Source of the DNA: Carposina sasakii | Lineage: Eukaryota > Arthropoda > Insecta > Lepidoptera > Carposinidae | Assembly (NCBI GenBank): GCA_014607495.2 | Contig: CP053170.1 | Coordinates: 7,874,001 to 7,938,000, forward strand | Length of the DNA stretch: 64,000 bases | Direction of reading: 5' to 3' | Shown here: positions 1-11,693 of the stretch, piece by piece | How the letters are laid out: every line of letters starts with the position of its first letter | Numbering within the stretch: the first letter of the stretch is position 1 | Position numbers and translations under genes: made by a program | The notes under the pieces: generated by a model | What the model was told of the DNA's origin: nothing | Database searches by the model: none | Seen by the model: the letters and a program-made list of their open reading frames with translations, nothing else

Positions 1-181
1 AATCTTGCTACACGCGTCAATGCATTTATGGAGAAAAACGCTGTCTATTTATTCGACTTTGGACCCTAATATTTTGGAAACCAGATACTTCCCAGGTGTG
101 CTTCCATAGAGAAAAATGAACGTGATGATGAGGAGATTCCGTAGTTTTCGGGAACGTTGACGACTAAAAATCACCCTGTAT
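1..181 (-). mobile_element. MITE-like family A, partial at window edge
   Basis: Right part of a ~386-bp element with TACAGG(G/A)TG ends. Shares CTTCCCAGGTGTGCTTCC and TTCGGGAACGTTGACGAC with the full copies at 9114, 15854, 36818 and 39070. Cut by the window start. Confidence 0.8.
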
Positions 182-2141
182 AAATTAAGTGGGACTCTTA
201 TGTAGATGCATAAGTCTAATATTAATATATTTATTTAATGAAATAAGTATATGTATATGAGCCGAGTGAAGCAACGAACTGATTGAAGTTAAGGTTACCT
301 GCGGCGTTCCTAGACTTTGCCCTAGGAGTTTCAGCAAAATCGTTTTTTAGTGCTTACCTACACTAACACCTACAACAGCTTGCTTCCTATGACTAGTAGA
401 TTTATAAGATGTCGGTGAACTTAGCAACTCGTTTTCCAGCAGCTCAAAAATAAATGTGAGTTCTATTCTAGTGCAGGTGAGTTCTACAGTTCCTGATATC
501 TTTTATAAATAGTTCTGGCATTTTTACCCCGAAAAACTTAAATTGAAAAAATGAGCTGCTAACTTCCCGTAGCTGATCACTTTGCAGTAAATGAAAAAAA
601 AAGTGAGTTCTATTAGCATACAGGTGAGTTCTATAGTTCCTGATACTTTTTACAAATAGTTCTGCCCTTTTTCAATGAAAAAAGTCAATTGAAAAATGAG
701 CTGCTAACTTAGCCGTAGCAGATCACTTTACAGCAAATCAAATTTTAATTTAAGTATTATTTAAAGTGCGTTAGCTGTCAGTAACCCAGTAATCATAATC
801 AATAGTTAGATGGTACCTGCGTATTCGTCCGCGTGAAAATTTAATTTTGAAAAAGATAGGAGGAATACGAGTGCGAAATATTAAGTTTCTAGCCCTAAGG
901 TTTTGGGTACATAAATGTTTTTTTTTGCCTTTTATTTAAATAGATATTTATATATTTACCTTGCTACACATAGCAATATTGAAATTGCCAATATACCACC
1001 ACAATCCTAATCTAACGAGCCTGTGAGGCCGACTGACAAGTATTTCCATTACGAACCGTAACATTTCATTTAATTTTATTTTCATTACGCGGGTAAAACC
1101 TATTACCATAACAAAAACGTTGTCTACAATAACGTGTAATAACTTCATCTGTTTAAATAAGGTCTATTTTAAAAACATTTGAATTAGTGATGGAAAATAA
1201 TATTTTGATCAGCATATGATAAGTGACTCTACTTCCTAGCCTCAACGCCCGTGACTCTTACGACATGCACGGAATGACAGGCGTATATGGATGGACAGGG
1301 ATATTGGAGAGGTAGACAGCTATTGAGAATGTTGAGGGGTTCGTGGTTGGTATGAGGTGATTTGTAGGTATACCTAGGGTTTGTTTAAAGTCGTTTCGCT
1401 GGGCGAATATTTGAAGGAACTTTGTAAAGCTCTGAAGGCACTCACACTGTTACACGCTATGTCCACACCACACTGCACAATCCACACACATATACACACA
1501 GCTGTGTTCCCAAAACAAGGAATCACATAGGAGATCCCGCAGCCTTGTTTAGCACAATCACATTAAAAAAGGTTCACCGATTTTAAACAGGCATTTCGTT
1601 TAGAAGGATTGTTTAGAGCAGTATTGCTCAGAGCGGTCTTTTTAGGCGCCCTTAAAACAATAAACTCTACCTTATTATTTTCCGCAACACTATCTTATTA
1701 TAATTCAATAATAAATAGTTATTTAAAGAAAATCGTGCTCGTGCTAGAGCCACGAGTCGATGATTGTGATTTTATTAGCACATCAAATAAGTGATAACAA
1801 AAAGGTAGGGGACTTTACTAATTGGTATTTAAAGCCTTGTATAGTTAAATAATTACTGACCGTGGCGCCACTGTCTATGCGGAAAAACTACGAAAATTTA
1901 CTGGGCTATGTAGTGACGAGTTTTTCCACTGGTTGAGATAAATCGGTGGTATTAATAAAGATAACATTCAGTTTATTGACATAGTTTCTGAATAGTTTTC
2001 CATATTACGTACATATGTAAATAATTAAAGATATTTTTTTCTTTTCCTACTGTTTAAGAAATAGTAGGTACTCATAGGTAAGGTGGAAGAAATCTTGAAC
2101 TCGCTTTTTTATTTGCATTAAAAGTACATAATTCATTCATT
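182..2141. other. Intergenic, no gene seen
   Basis: AT-rich DNA with the 440-740 duplication. Between 1220 and 1560 it contains CATGCACGGAATGACAGGCG and CACACATATACACACAGCTGTG, pieces of dispersed repeats. Small ORFs lack codon structure or homology that I can recognise. Confidence 0.6.
440..740 (+). repeat. Two-copy tandem duplication, unit about 147 bp
   Basis: GTGAGTTCTATT..GCA.. and AGTTCCTGATA, TTATAAATAGTTCTG, ATGAGCTGCTAACTT occur at 456-590 and again at 603-738, with substitutions and small indels. Confidence 0.8.
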
Positions 2142-2330
2142 AGAATACATCTGCTGTACTGCATCTCCATCCGTGTATATCGTAATCTTTGACTCTTGAG
2201 TCAACTCAGGAACTCGTCACGGGCATTCTCTCAGGCGACGAGCTAGCAATTTGTCACTGATCATTCACATCTGTCCCCGCTAGGTATATTAAACGTGGTT
2301 GTAAGATCTCTTTCGTGATCACAGCCGATA
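2142..2330 (+). repeat. Dispersed lepidopteran-type repeat (CGTAAGAGTC family)
   Basis: AGAATACATCTGCTG, CATCTCCATCCGTG, CATTCTCTCAGGCGACGAGC, TCATTCACATCTGTCCCCGC. Pieces also at 5155-5222, 11843-11925, 14245-14435, 20355-20480, 42340-42420, 47375-47415, 62995-63070, and reversed at 16680-16755, 25010-25110 and 31575-31665. Confidence 0.6.
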
Positions 2331-2338
2331 AATTGAGC

Positions 2339-2457
2339 GGTGATAGCATAGTGGTTAAGACGTGCGCCTTTCAATCGGAAGGCGTGGGTTCGATATGCAG
2401 TCACTAGCCTTAATTTATTTCATGTACGAATTTTTCAAAATTGTCACTTAGCTATAC
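2339..2457 (+). mobile_element. Internally deleted copy of the tRNA-headed SINE
   Basis: GCGGTGATAGCATAGTGG and GGGTTCGATATGC form a tRNA-like head, followed directly by the distal body (ATTTATTTCATGTACGA, AAAATTGTCACTTAGCT) of the family at 2576-2911. Confidence 0.65.
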
Positions 2458-2575
2458 CCGAAGAGGGTTGGCGTCATGCAGGCAGCCGGCCGTAAAACAA
2501 AAGCCAATATTTTGGCAATGTTGAGTTTCGAAAGAAACCATATTGCGCGGACCCCATCATATGATATGATATGAT

Positions 2576-2911
2576 ATCTCCGACTGTATTTCGATCAAGG
2601 CGACAAATCTCTACGGAGATTGGCCAGGTACGCAGGAGATATTATAGCGCACAAGTGTGTGCGCAAACACAGATGCACTCTCTATTCCGTCACTCTCATA
2701 GTCCGATGGGACGGAAAGCCGACACGACCGGAGAGAGATCAGGCGCAGGACCAACAGTTTTACGTGCTTTTCGAGGCACGAGCTAAGTGACAATTTTGCA
2801 ACATTAAAATCTGTACATGAAATAAATTCATTGGTCCGGCCCGTGACTGGGATCGAACTTACGCCTCCCGCTTGGAAGGTGCACGTCTTAACCACTGGGC
2901 TAACCCCGCTT
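2576..2911 (-). mobile_element. tRNA-headed SINE, full copy
   Basis: About 336 bp. On the minus strand it begins AGCGGGGTTAGCCCAGTGG (A-box-like) and has AGTTCGATCCC (B-box-like) about 45 nt later, i.e. a tRNA-derived pol III promoter, then a body of about 260 bp. About 95% identical to the copy at 62486-62822. The head is not a working tRNA: no proper cloverleaf or acceptor stem pairing. Confidence 0.8.
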
Positions 2912-3032
2912 AATAATAAATAATGGGGTAAGGGCAGGAAGATGATGACGAGACAAGAAAAACAAAATTAATTTGATGTAAGGTGTAAGTATTATACGAA
3001 TCATACTTATTAAAAGGTTGGTATCTACATCA

Positions 3033-3290
3033 TCATCATCATCAACCTATTGCAGTCCACTGCTGGAAGTAGGCCTCCCCCAGGGCACGCCACAAGACTG
3101 CCATGAGGGGTATTTGCCCATAGTCACCACGCTGGGCAGGCGGGTTGGTGACAGCAGTTTGTACTTTGGACTATGTTGTCAACATGGGAGGCGCTGCTGC
3201 CCACTTCCCGGAAACCCTCGCCTCGTACGATACCCACGGGCAGACATGGGGTGGTACGAATTCTACTCTGCCGGCACCACACGGCCTATT
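3033..3290 (-). repeat. RTE-tail plus companion dispersed repeat
   Basis: TTGCAGTCCACTGCTGGA followed by the 'catagtcaccacgctgggcaggcgggttggtgac' type block and 'acccacgggcagacatggggtggtac'. Related blocks occur at 11225-11450 (opposite strand), 13550-13625 and 60655-60830. Confidence 0.5.
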
Positions 3291-4149
3291 TTTTTTTTAT
3301 AATAATAATAATTTATTTCATTCATGTACAACAAGATACATAATATAACACATAAATTTATTTCATAACCTATAGTACATATCTATAATATCTACATAAA
3401 TATGGTAATAAATGGTACCTACATAAATAGAATATATAGGTATCTATGTATTCGCAACCTTCGTTGGCCCGGGACCTGCAGCTAGCTGGTTACCATGACA
3501 ACGCACTCCCAGTGCATCCCCACACCCCCCAGGGCTGCTAAATAAAATAACCTACCTTCCTATCTCCCGTACTCATACATATTATACTCGACTGAATAGC
3601 TACATACCTACATAATGAATTTAGGTAGGTACCTACTGTTTCGTTTATTGTTTAAACCTTGATTATGTAGATATCAAAACAAAATGAGGGTAATATCAAA
3701 TGTAATATACGAGTATGTACCTATATTAAGGTGGATTACGTAAAAGTTGACCGTCAATATAAGGTTAATATAAGTCAGAATATACCTAATAACCTGGAGT
3801 CCTGCTTGGCCACACTATATAGGTACATACAGTCCATGCAGTCCATCTGAAAAACAAAATGGCGGACATTTGAACAGCTGATATCAACAGCACAGTAAGG
3901 TACCACATTTAAAGACCCTACTTTCGCTATCGTGAAAAGGTGTCACTTACTGACAAGGTGAAGTTAGACAGGTAAGCCCTACGCGCCTTTTAAGGAATAG
4001 GGCCGACATGTGAAAGAAAAGTTCTTTTAGGGCCAATCTAGTTTAGGAAACCAAAGATTTACCCATATCGCTTACCTTATGGTAAACTTATTATGTACCA
4101 ATCAAGTTATAATCAACTTTATGTTACCTACCTATCTTACAGGGCAATC

Positions 4150-4366
4150 ATGTAGCTGAGACATGTAAATAAAGTGGGCTGATCATCTGTCGTAGAACCG
4201 ATGGACGGTAGAGTACCTAAGCGAGTTCTCGAATGGAGATGGCCAAGCATTTGACGCATTGATGACTTGAAGAAGTTTACCAAATAGCGAAAAGATGAGA
4301 TCCAGCCTTGTGGCATTCCCTGGAGGAGGCCTATCCTATGTCCAGCAGTGGACTGCAAAAGGCTGA
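4150..4366 (+). mobile_element. Degenerate RTE-type LINE 3' fragment
   Basis: The plus strand shows GRVPKRVLEWRWPS then IDDLKKF and, after frame breaks, the TCCAGCAGTGGACTGCAAAAGGCTGA tail shared with 53200-53515. More diverged than that copy. Confidence 0.55.
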
Positions 4367-4391
4367 TGTGTGTATCATGAATTCATGAATC

Positions 4392-4520
4392 TTGCAGTGG
4401 TAGGCGCAATTGGTAGACTCTACCTTCAGGAATAGAGGTCCTGAGTTCGAATCCCGGTTTGTGTTGCCAAAAAAATAAAAAGGCTTAGTTTATCACAGGT
4501 ATAAACTAAGCTTGGCTATC
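4392..4520 (+). mobile_element. Second tRNA-like SINE head with short tail
   Basis: GCAGTGGTAGGCGCAATTGG then, 40 nt on, GAGTTCGAATCCCGG, followed by an A-rich tail. A/B-box spacing fits pol III, but the anticodon arm does not pair well, so it is read as SINE-derived rather than a tRNA gene. Confidence 0.5.
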
Positions 4521-5904
4521 CTAGGTATGCGAACCTTTATGTATCAACGTGCCAATTTTTCTAAACAAAATGTTTAATGATGTCATAGGTCGTTAAGACG
4601 TTAGAGTTGCTTACTGTAGGTACACTTTTTTTTTGTGCATCAGTGACGTCCCCAAAATGTTCTGTTGTGTACCATTGGTTTGCCCTCCCTGGACTATCCA
4701 TTTATGACCTATGCCCTTTGCCCGAACTACCTGCGTCATCAGTGAACCAATTACAGGATAGCTGCAAGTACCCAAATACAGCGGACATCAGTATCAAATA
4801 ACACATAAGTACATAACAACAAAGTTATCTGACGAAAAGTATATTCGCAAACTTTGTACCCAGTGTACATGAAATACAGTATGCAAACTTTATGAGGCCG
4901 TCACCACGGTGATGTGCAAGGGACTGGGCGTCCCAGAGTAGTTGGATGCAGGGTAGGGTTGTAAAATGCATCTGTTGCTATGGCAACTGCCCAGGAGAGC
5001 AGCCTCTAGGTCGTCTATATTTAATCTGGTCTAGGCTGTATTGATTTCGTGCCTGCGTTGGTACTTTGGTGGATCCGCAATGTAATAAAAAGTATACTGA
5101 AGGTTATACAGTTATACTATACATGGTGCGTCCTGTGCTAAAACGGAGTCTTACTAGAATACATTAGGTGCATAAGAGTACGTCGTAAGAGTCAACTAAG
5201 AAATTACTGGCATTCTCTTGGCTGTGGAATCCCCATCGAGATGGTGGCCATATTGCTATTGTTTTTTTTCGATGTCGTAAATTCGGTAAACTTAATAAAC
5301 GTGATAAAATTTTGGAGATTTCCTAAAAGTAAACTGTGGGGTAAGCACGAACCTTTTTTACGTGGCGTAACGCTAGCAAAATCTATGTGATTTGACAGTT
5401 GGACGTTAGCGTTACGGACTATCGAGAGGTTTGTGGTTAACAACGCGATGACTAGACGACAAACTTTGAAAATGTAGGTAGCTAACGTCACTGTACCTAT
5501 AGGTACCTACCTAATAAAATTGTGTAAGTTAATAAAACAATTATTATGTATAGAACTAAAAATTAATGTTACGGAACCATCATAATCTAATTTGGTTTGA
5601 ACTTTGCTTCAGAACTGTATGCAGTTTTAAAACTTGCAGTTCGTAGGTAGGTACCTTTAATTTCACAGATCTCCTATCAGTCGTCGTCAACGATATTTAT
5701 GTCGTTACGATGTAGGTAAGTAAACTTATTATCTATGCTATACCTATGTTTATAAATCGATATTCCCTCTAAAAACTGAAATTAAAAAACCCGCAATATT
5801 TTTCATAACATAAACACTATAATCGTACAATTTGCAGTGCATCAAACAAATTTTACTTTATCTCATCGCAGGGACTGAAGGCATCCTTCTAGAACATTCC
5901 AAAA
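4521..5904. other. Intergenic, no gene seen
   Basis: Mostly unique-looking AT-rich DNA upstream of CEP104. A 95-codon minus-strand frame (5204-5491) shows no recognisable motif and is treated as chance. Confidence 0.5.
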
Positions 5905-6242
5905 AGTACACTTAACCGTCGACAAGATGGCGGTAGTTTGCGCATCCGATCCGCCATTTTGCGCAGTTATCGATCCGTCTGCGCTGCCCGGAGACTTCGG
6001 CAGCTTCGCCGGCAGATCGCTCATTCTTCGTTCGAACCTCAACCCAAAAGCACGCCTTTTTTAAAATCAAGCTCTCTTTATTTCTAAGTAATATGTAGTC
6101 GATAATGTAAATTGTAACGTAAGAATATAATGTTATTTATTTCGTTGTTGGATGTTGTTATTTTACGAACGTTTTTATAAGTAATAATGGGGTCGGGTTA
6201 TAGGACAGTATTAATAATTCAGAGATAGTATAGTGAGTGAAT
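5905..6242 (+). promoter_or_regulatory. Probable CEP104 promoter / 5'UTR
   Basis: A locally GC-richer stretch just upstream of the CEP104 start codon in otherwise AT-rich DNA. It contains AAGATGGCGG (about 5924) and, 20-30 nt later, CCGCCATTTTG, a facing pair of the YY1/Pho-like ATGGC core often found at housekeeping promoters. No TATA box is evident. The transcription start cannot be fixed from sequence alone. Confidence 0.4.
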
Positions 6243-9200
6243 ATGCCAAAGAGGATTCCGTTCCATGTAGTTTATGCAACAAGTAAGTAATATTACCTAC
6301 TATAATTATTTTATGCCATGTTCCTTTTTTCCAGCTTTGTAAATGTTTTTTTTTTGTAACCTATTTGTACACGAATTACCAACCGGCGAATTTCACCTCA
6401 TGTAATGTATATTTTATTTATGTGTATGCTGTCCTAACACGTTCTATAATTTTATCATGCCATATTTGTGTTTTATTTTCATTATTATTTGCTTTAAATC
6501 ACATAATTTACTGTTGAATTGTTAATGTAAAAACTTACACTTCTTTTTAAGTTCTATTTGCTAAAACTTGTTTAACCACCTGCTTCTTTGCGAGCGAATT
6601 GAGACTTTCAATGACTAAAATTAAATAATCAGATCTGATCGTGAAGTACTCGTACATAGTTAATTTAATTAAATATCCATATATTTCTTAAAATGGTAGC
6701 CCACGTTGGGCGCCATTAAAACAATATTTCTACATTGACGCCCAAGATATTTTTTTTTCAATTTGAACGTTTTCTACCTAGTTATACGCAGGTAAGCTGA
6801 GTAAAACTTTAACCGGAATACGATCTCTTCATGGGCCCATGTAAGTTGTTTCTGCAATAATTTTTCATTTTGACTAACTTTACACTTGTTCTTGAGGACT
6901 TTCCCGACGTTTCCATTCATCACCATCATCATTATCATCCCATAAATTCAGAAATCGTTTACTAAAGACAATGGCTGTATGGGATTAGTTCCCCTTGCCT
7001 TTCCTTCGGGATAAACTAAACAAACAGTTTTCTACCTAGTAAATGTCATGTCAATGTCAAAATTTAATTTGACATGCGAATTTAGTTTGATTTCTTTATT
7101 GCATTTTCAGACACAACTTGACAAATCACACATGATACCTGCCTGAAGGATTTATTTATTTACTTTACCTACCTACTCGTACTTAACATTCGTAAATATA
7201 TTTTTTTACATGTAACCCCTGTAAATAAACTCTGCCTACAAAATAGGCGCAGCACACGTCTTAAGTAATTAATAAATTGAGGGGAAAAACGTATGTATCG
7301 CGAACGAAATGCTTCTCTATTACTTTTTAATGAGTTAAGATCGATGGTTATAGAAGTCGCATTTGATGGAATGTTACCTACGCTAGCTGATTATTCCCAC
7401 GAGTTGACTGTCTTTCAAACTTCTCGTTAAGAATTGCGCCAGTTGCAGAGTAGCTGCTTAAGTTTCAATACAATCTGCATGAATTACGAGTACCTACCTA
7501 CTCTATATTTCTAGTAGGTACCTAAACTAATCACGAAATCTCGAAAACTACTCGTCTAATGACGACAAAACTTAATAGGCAGGTAGATTATGACTAGAAA
7601 ACTTCCGCTAAGATACGGTTTTCCGAATTTTCCACAGGAACAGGATAAAACGGGAATTTTTAAAGTTTATTCAAGCGAAGTGGGCGGCCGTTGAAAGCTA
7701 TACTAGTGGACGCCCGCGACTTCGTCCGCGTGGACTGCAGAAAAAACAAAATGTCGAAATTATCCGGGATTAAAATATGATTCTCCGGGATAAAAAGTAG
7801 CTGTTAATCCAGGGTGGTGTCGGTTAACTCCATACCAAATTTTATTAAAATCGCTTTTAAAGTGAAAGAGCAAACATCCATCCATCCATACTCACAAACT
7901 TTTGCGTTTATAATATTAGTAGGAAGTGGGCGTTTACTCGATTTGAAATCGATAATACTACCACTACTATTTTTAGTTAAACAGTTTGTCTTCAAGAATA
8001 ATGTAGATAGGTACCCACTTACTTAGGTACCTTTTCAAATCGATAGCTATGACCGGCGTTCAACATTCTTAATTAAAGCGATGCGGCCATTGCAACGGCG
8101 CGGCGCATGCACCCTGCGCTTTGTTATAAGCTTGCAACGCCCTGTTGAGTCTCACGGGGACGGAATACTTGGGTACCTTATAGGAACTGTTATAACCGAT
8201 CGTTTACTTTGAAGCAACTTTAACCTCAATGACACAAAAGTATTACTAGGTTATTACCATAGAACTCATTCAATTAGAATACATTATGAAATATAGGTAC
8301 TGCGGGAGCCTTAGGTAATACTGCGTTTATTGGTACAGGAGCTACTCGTAAATGCGTTCGCATAGAAAGATTGACTTAAAAATTGGGATCTGGAATCTTC
8401 ATCGTGATCCATTTCTGATTATCTCATTTTGTGAACACTGCCGTAGAGTTAGTGATTCAATGAGCACGCTGCTGCTGACAGCTGACAGCATCGGAGCCGC
8501 GTTAAACCCCAAAAAAAAAACAAAGTAATGTTCAGTTACTTATGTAATTTATGATGTCAAGCTATTTTTGGACATAGCCGTGATTGACACTAGATAGCCA
8601 AAACAAGAATTTTATATTGTTCAGTGACTTTTGATAAACTGAATGTTATGATGTTTTTGGATATTATAACGATCAGCAATTTTTGACAAAATGGTGTTCA
8701 GTGACTTTTGACAAGTAGTGTTCAGTTAATTTTGAACTTTGATGATGTTCATTCACATCTGTCGCCTATCTTGTTAAGCGATTTATGTGTTATTATAGTG
8801 TTCAGTGATTTTGAAAATCTGAATGTGTTCATCGACTTTTGATGCTGACTGTACCACGGCAAATATACTTGTTAGTTATTCATGAGCTAAAAGTTTACAC
8901 AATCATTCTCCCATTTCCAGGTGAAGACAGTTCCTACCCTGCATGCGAGCTGAACGCGCAGGGTCCAGCTGCCCGCGGCTGGAGGACATTGGGTGCGCCG
9001 CCGCATGAGCTCCTACTTCGTCTCACCATGGTCACTAGCGTCCACAAATTACAGCTGCTGGCTCATCATCAGCTAATACGTAAGTAACTCAAGCTTTTGA
9101 ATACTTGTAAGTATACAGGATGATTTTTGGTCGTCAACGTTCCCGAAAACTACGGAATCTCCTCATCATCACGATCATTTTTCTCCATGGAAGCATACCT

Positions 9201-11693
9201 GGGAAGTGTCTGGTTTCCAAAATATTAGGGTCCAAAGTTGAGTAAATAGACTGCGTTTTTCTGCATAAATGCACATAGACGCGCGTAGCAGGATTTTTTC
9301 ACGAAAAATAATTTATATCTGTCTATAAAAAAACTAACATAAACACTAGACACTATAAATTTCGCACGATCAAGGAATTTAAAAATTTTTTTCAAAAAAA
9401 ATATTTTTTTCCCAGCATTTTTTTTGGCATAAACTTACTTTATTTCATGTATAGAGTACGTACCCTTCGTTAAAGGTGGCCACAAAAAAACATCCTGTAT
9501 GTACCTATATTTAGGTTATGTAGAACAGAAACCCTATTTGGGTAAATAAATGAAGACCAACCAAAGATTCAACCAAGAGCTCTTAGGCTGCCTTCCCAAC
9601 AGAAATGTACTTACAATGCTATGTTGCTAAATATACGTTGTATTCACCAATCAAATTCATAGACATCACGGCCCAATAAATTTGATTGGTGGATGTCACA
9701 CAAATTTGTAGCAACGTAGCATAGTACAGCACTGGTGGAAAGGCAGCCTTATTCAGGTTATGAAAAGTATATGCAGGTAAATCTATTTGGAAGTAGAGCA
9801 CTTCTTGGAGAAAACATGAAAAAAAGGTATGAAGATACTGCCGAATAACAAAAATATGGCGATTGCGAAGAACCTAGCACCACTGGACTCACTCATACGC
9901 TACTTCAGGTCCCACTAAAAATGAATGATGAAATTCATTTTTATTCAATAAAAATGAAGGACTAAAATTCATTTTTAGTGCGATTTGGGGGCGTACCGCT
10001 TCGTTAGACAGAATATTGGAAGTCAAGAATACGACCGAGTTTTGAAGAATGATGATGGATAGGGAGCGCTGTGTGTAGGGAATTCTATTTCTGGTACACA
10101 CGGCCCTTCCTGTTCATTAGAACGACTGATGAAGAAGAAACGAAGTTGGCGGTGAAAAGAAGACTATGATGTCAACTCGTAGATTAGTTCACACTTACCT
10201 ATGTAGAATACACTTGTGCCATTGCTCTTCATTTGTGTCCACTGCTGGCCATAGGCCTCCCCAGACAATCTCAACTGCGACCTTTTAGAAGCGGCTTGCA
10301 TCCAGCTGTTACCCGCGGTCCTGACTTGGTCGTCCGTCCATATTATGAGTGGCCTTAAAACACTGCGCTTTAATTACCTATATACTTACCTTATATTTCA
10401 TCATAGCTAGTAGACACAGTCTCTTATATACATGCTATGCTATGGTGTGTTAAGTTACTTTAACATTGTTACTCTTGCATTAAATTTTATTATTCAGCTA
10501 CTTTAAAAATTACATACCACATTTCTCTAGCTCTCCCTGAAGTACTGCTCCATAACTTGTAACATGAAACCCTTGGAGTAATTTTCAATAACATATTACA
10601 CCTATATTTTTCAGCATCATGCGTAGAAGTGTTGGTGTCAGGAGGTCTGGTCTCCGAGGGGGCGGCGACGCCGTGTGGCGCCACCTACACCAGTGTCGGA
10701 AAGGTGACGCTTGCCAAGCCGACACCGCAAGCACGAACCAGGGAGTTGAGGTATATATTAAAAAAACCTTTTTCTAAATACGCTTTTTAAATACATTAGC
10801 ATGCAAAACGTTTTTCCAAAAATTCATTGACGCTATAGAAACAGCAATCAATCAGCCACTCTCTCAAGTTCCTTATCATAGAGCCATATCAATAGAGCCT
10901 ACCTTAAATTTACTAGGAATTTTATTATATATTTACATAAGGTGCTGTTAGATCTTGCTAAAATGACAATCATCATTCATAATGGATAGGGCAATCCGAT
11001 ACAAGATACGCTACATTTAATTCCAAGAAGATTTTTTAAAAATATCTTTAATTCTTTATGTCATGATTCCAGGTCGGCCGCGTTGCCAGAGCCGACTGTT
11101 GCCCGATTCGTGAAGTTGCGGATTTCTGGTCCTCATCCACCAGCCCTTGATAACGATCAGGTAAGGTCTTTCATTAAACCTATCTCAATACTTTGTCACC
11201 TTATATGTCGGCTATTACCTACTATATGGCATAGTTGAAGACACCATCCCATGTCTGCTCATGGGTATCGTAAGAGGGGATCGAGGGTTTACGTACGGTG
11301 GGCAGCAACACCTCCAGTGTTGACAACATAGTTCGAAAATCACACTGCGGTCACCAATCCCAGCGTGGCGACTGTGGGCAAAAGCCTGGCCTTGTGGCGT
11401 ACTTTGAGGGAGGCCTACGTCCAGCAGTGGACTGCAATAAGCTAAACGTTTATGGAAATATTACAGCGACATCTCGTATTCTTGTCTAAATCTGCATTTA
11501 AACCTTGGTTTTCAGGTAGCGCTAATGGCTGTAAACGTCCTCGGAGAAGAAGTAGAGGAAGCTCACAAACTGACATTCAGATCCGAGCCAAACTACTCGC
11601 CGTACGATGACCTGGCGTTCGTCATGTACGTGGACACCGATATAGCTGATCTAATCCGAACCTTGGACGAGAAGAAGAAAGTTGCTGTTGCTG
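6243..11693 (+). CDS. Cep104: CEP104 exons 1-5: N-terminal jelly-roll domain
   Basis: Residues 1-200. Exon 1 (6243-6282) encodes only MPKRIPFHVVYAT plus one base; it is separated from exon 2 by a 2.6 kb intron. Exon 2 contains VHKLQLLAHHQLI, matching the family hallmark RKLQLLAHQ. Exon 3 is a divergent beta-strand region. Exon 4 has VARFVKLRISG, like the FLKLIF strand of the human domain. Exon 5 starts VALMAVNVLGEE and ends with PYDDLAFVMYVD, matching the strongly conserved PLDDLAFDMYQDP that closes the domain. The fold resembles the galactose-binding-type jelly roll of other ciliary proteins. No key segment is missing compared with the human order, though exon 3 is shorter and poorly conserved. 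Confidence 0.92.

Noticed and set aside
4392..4468. Possible tRNA gene
   Set aside because: A and B boxes are present but the anticodon and acceptor stems do not pair; better explained as a SINE head.
5204..5491. 95-codon minus-strand frame upstream of CEP104
   Set aside because: No family resemblance, low-complexity composition, no splice-consistent partner exons.
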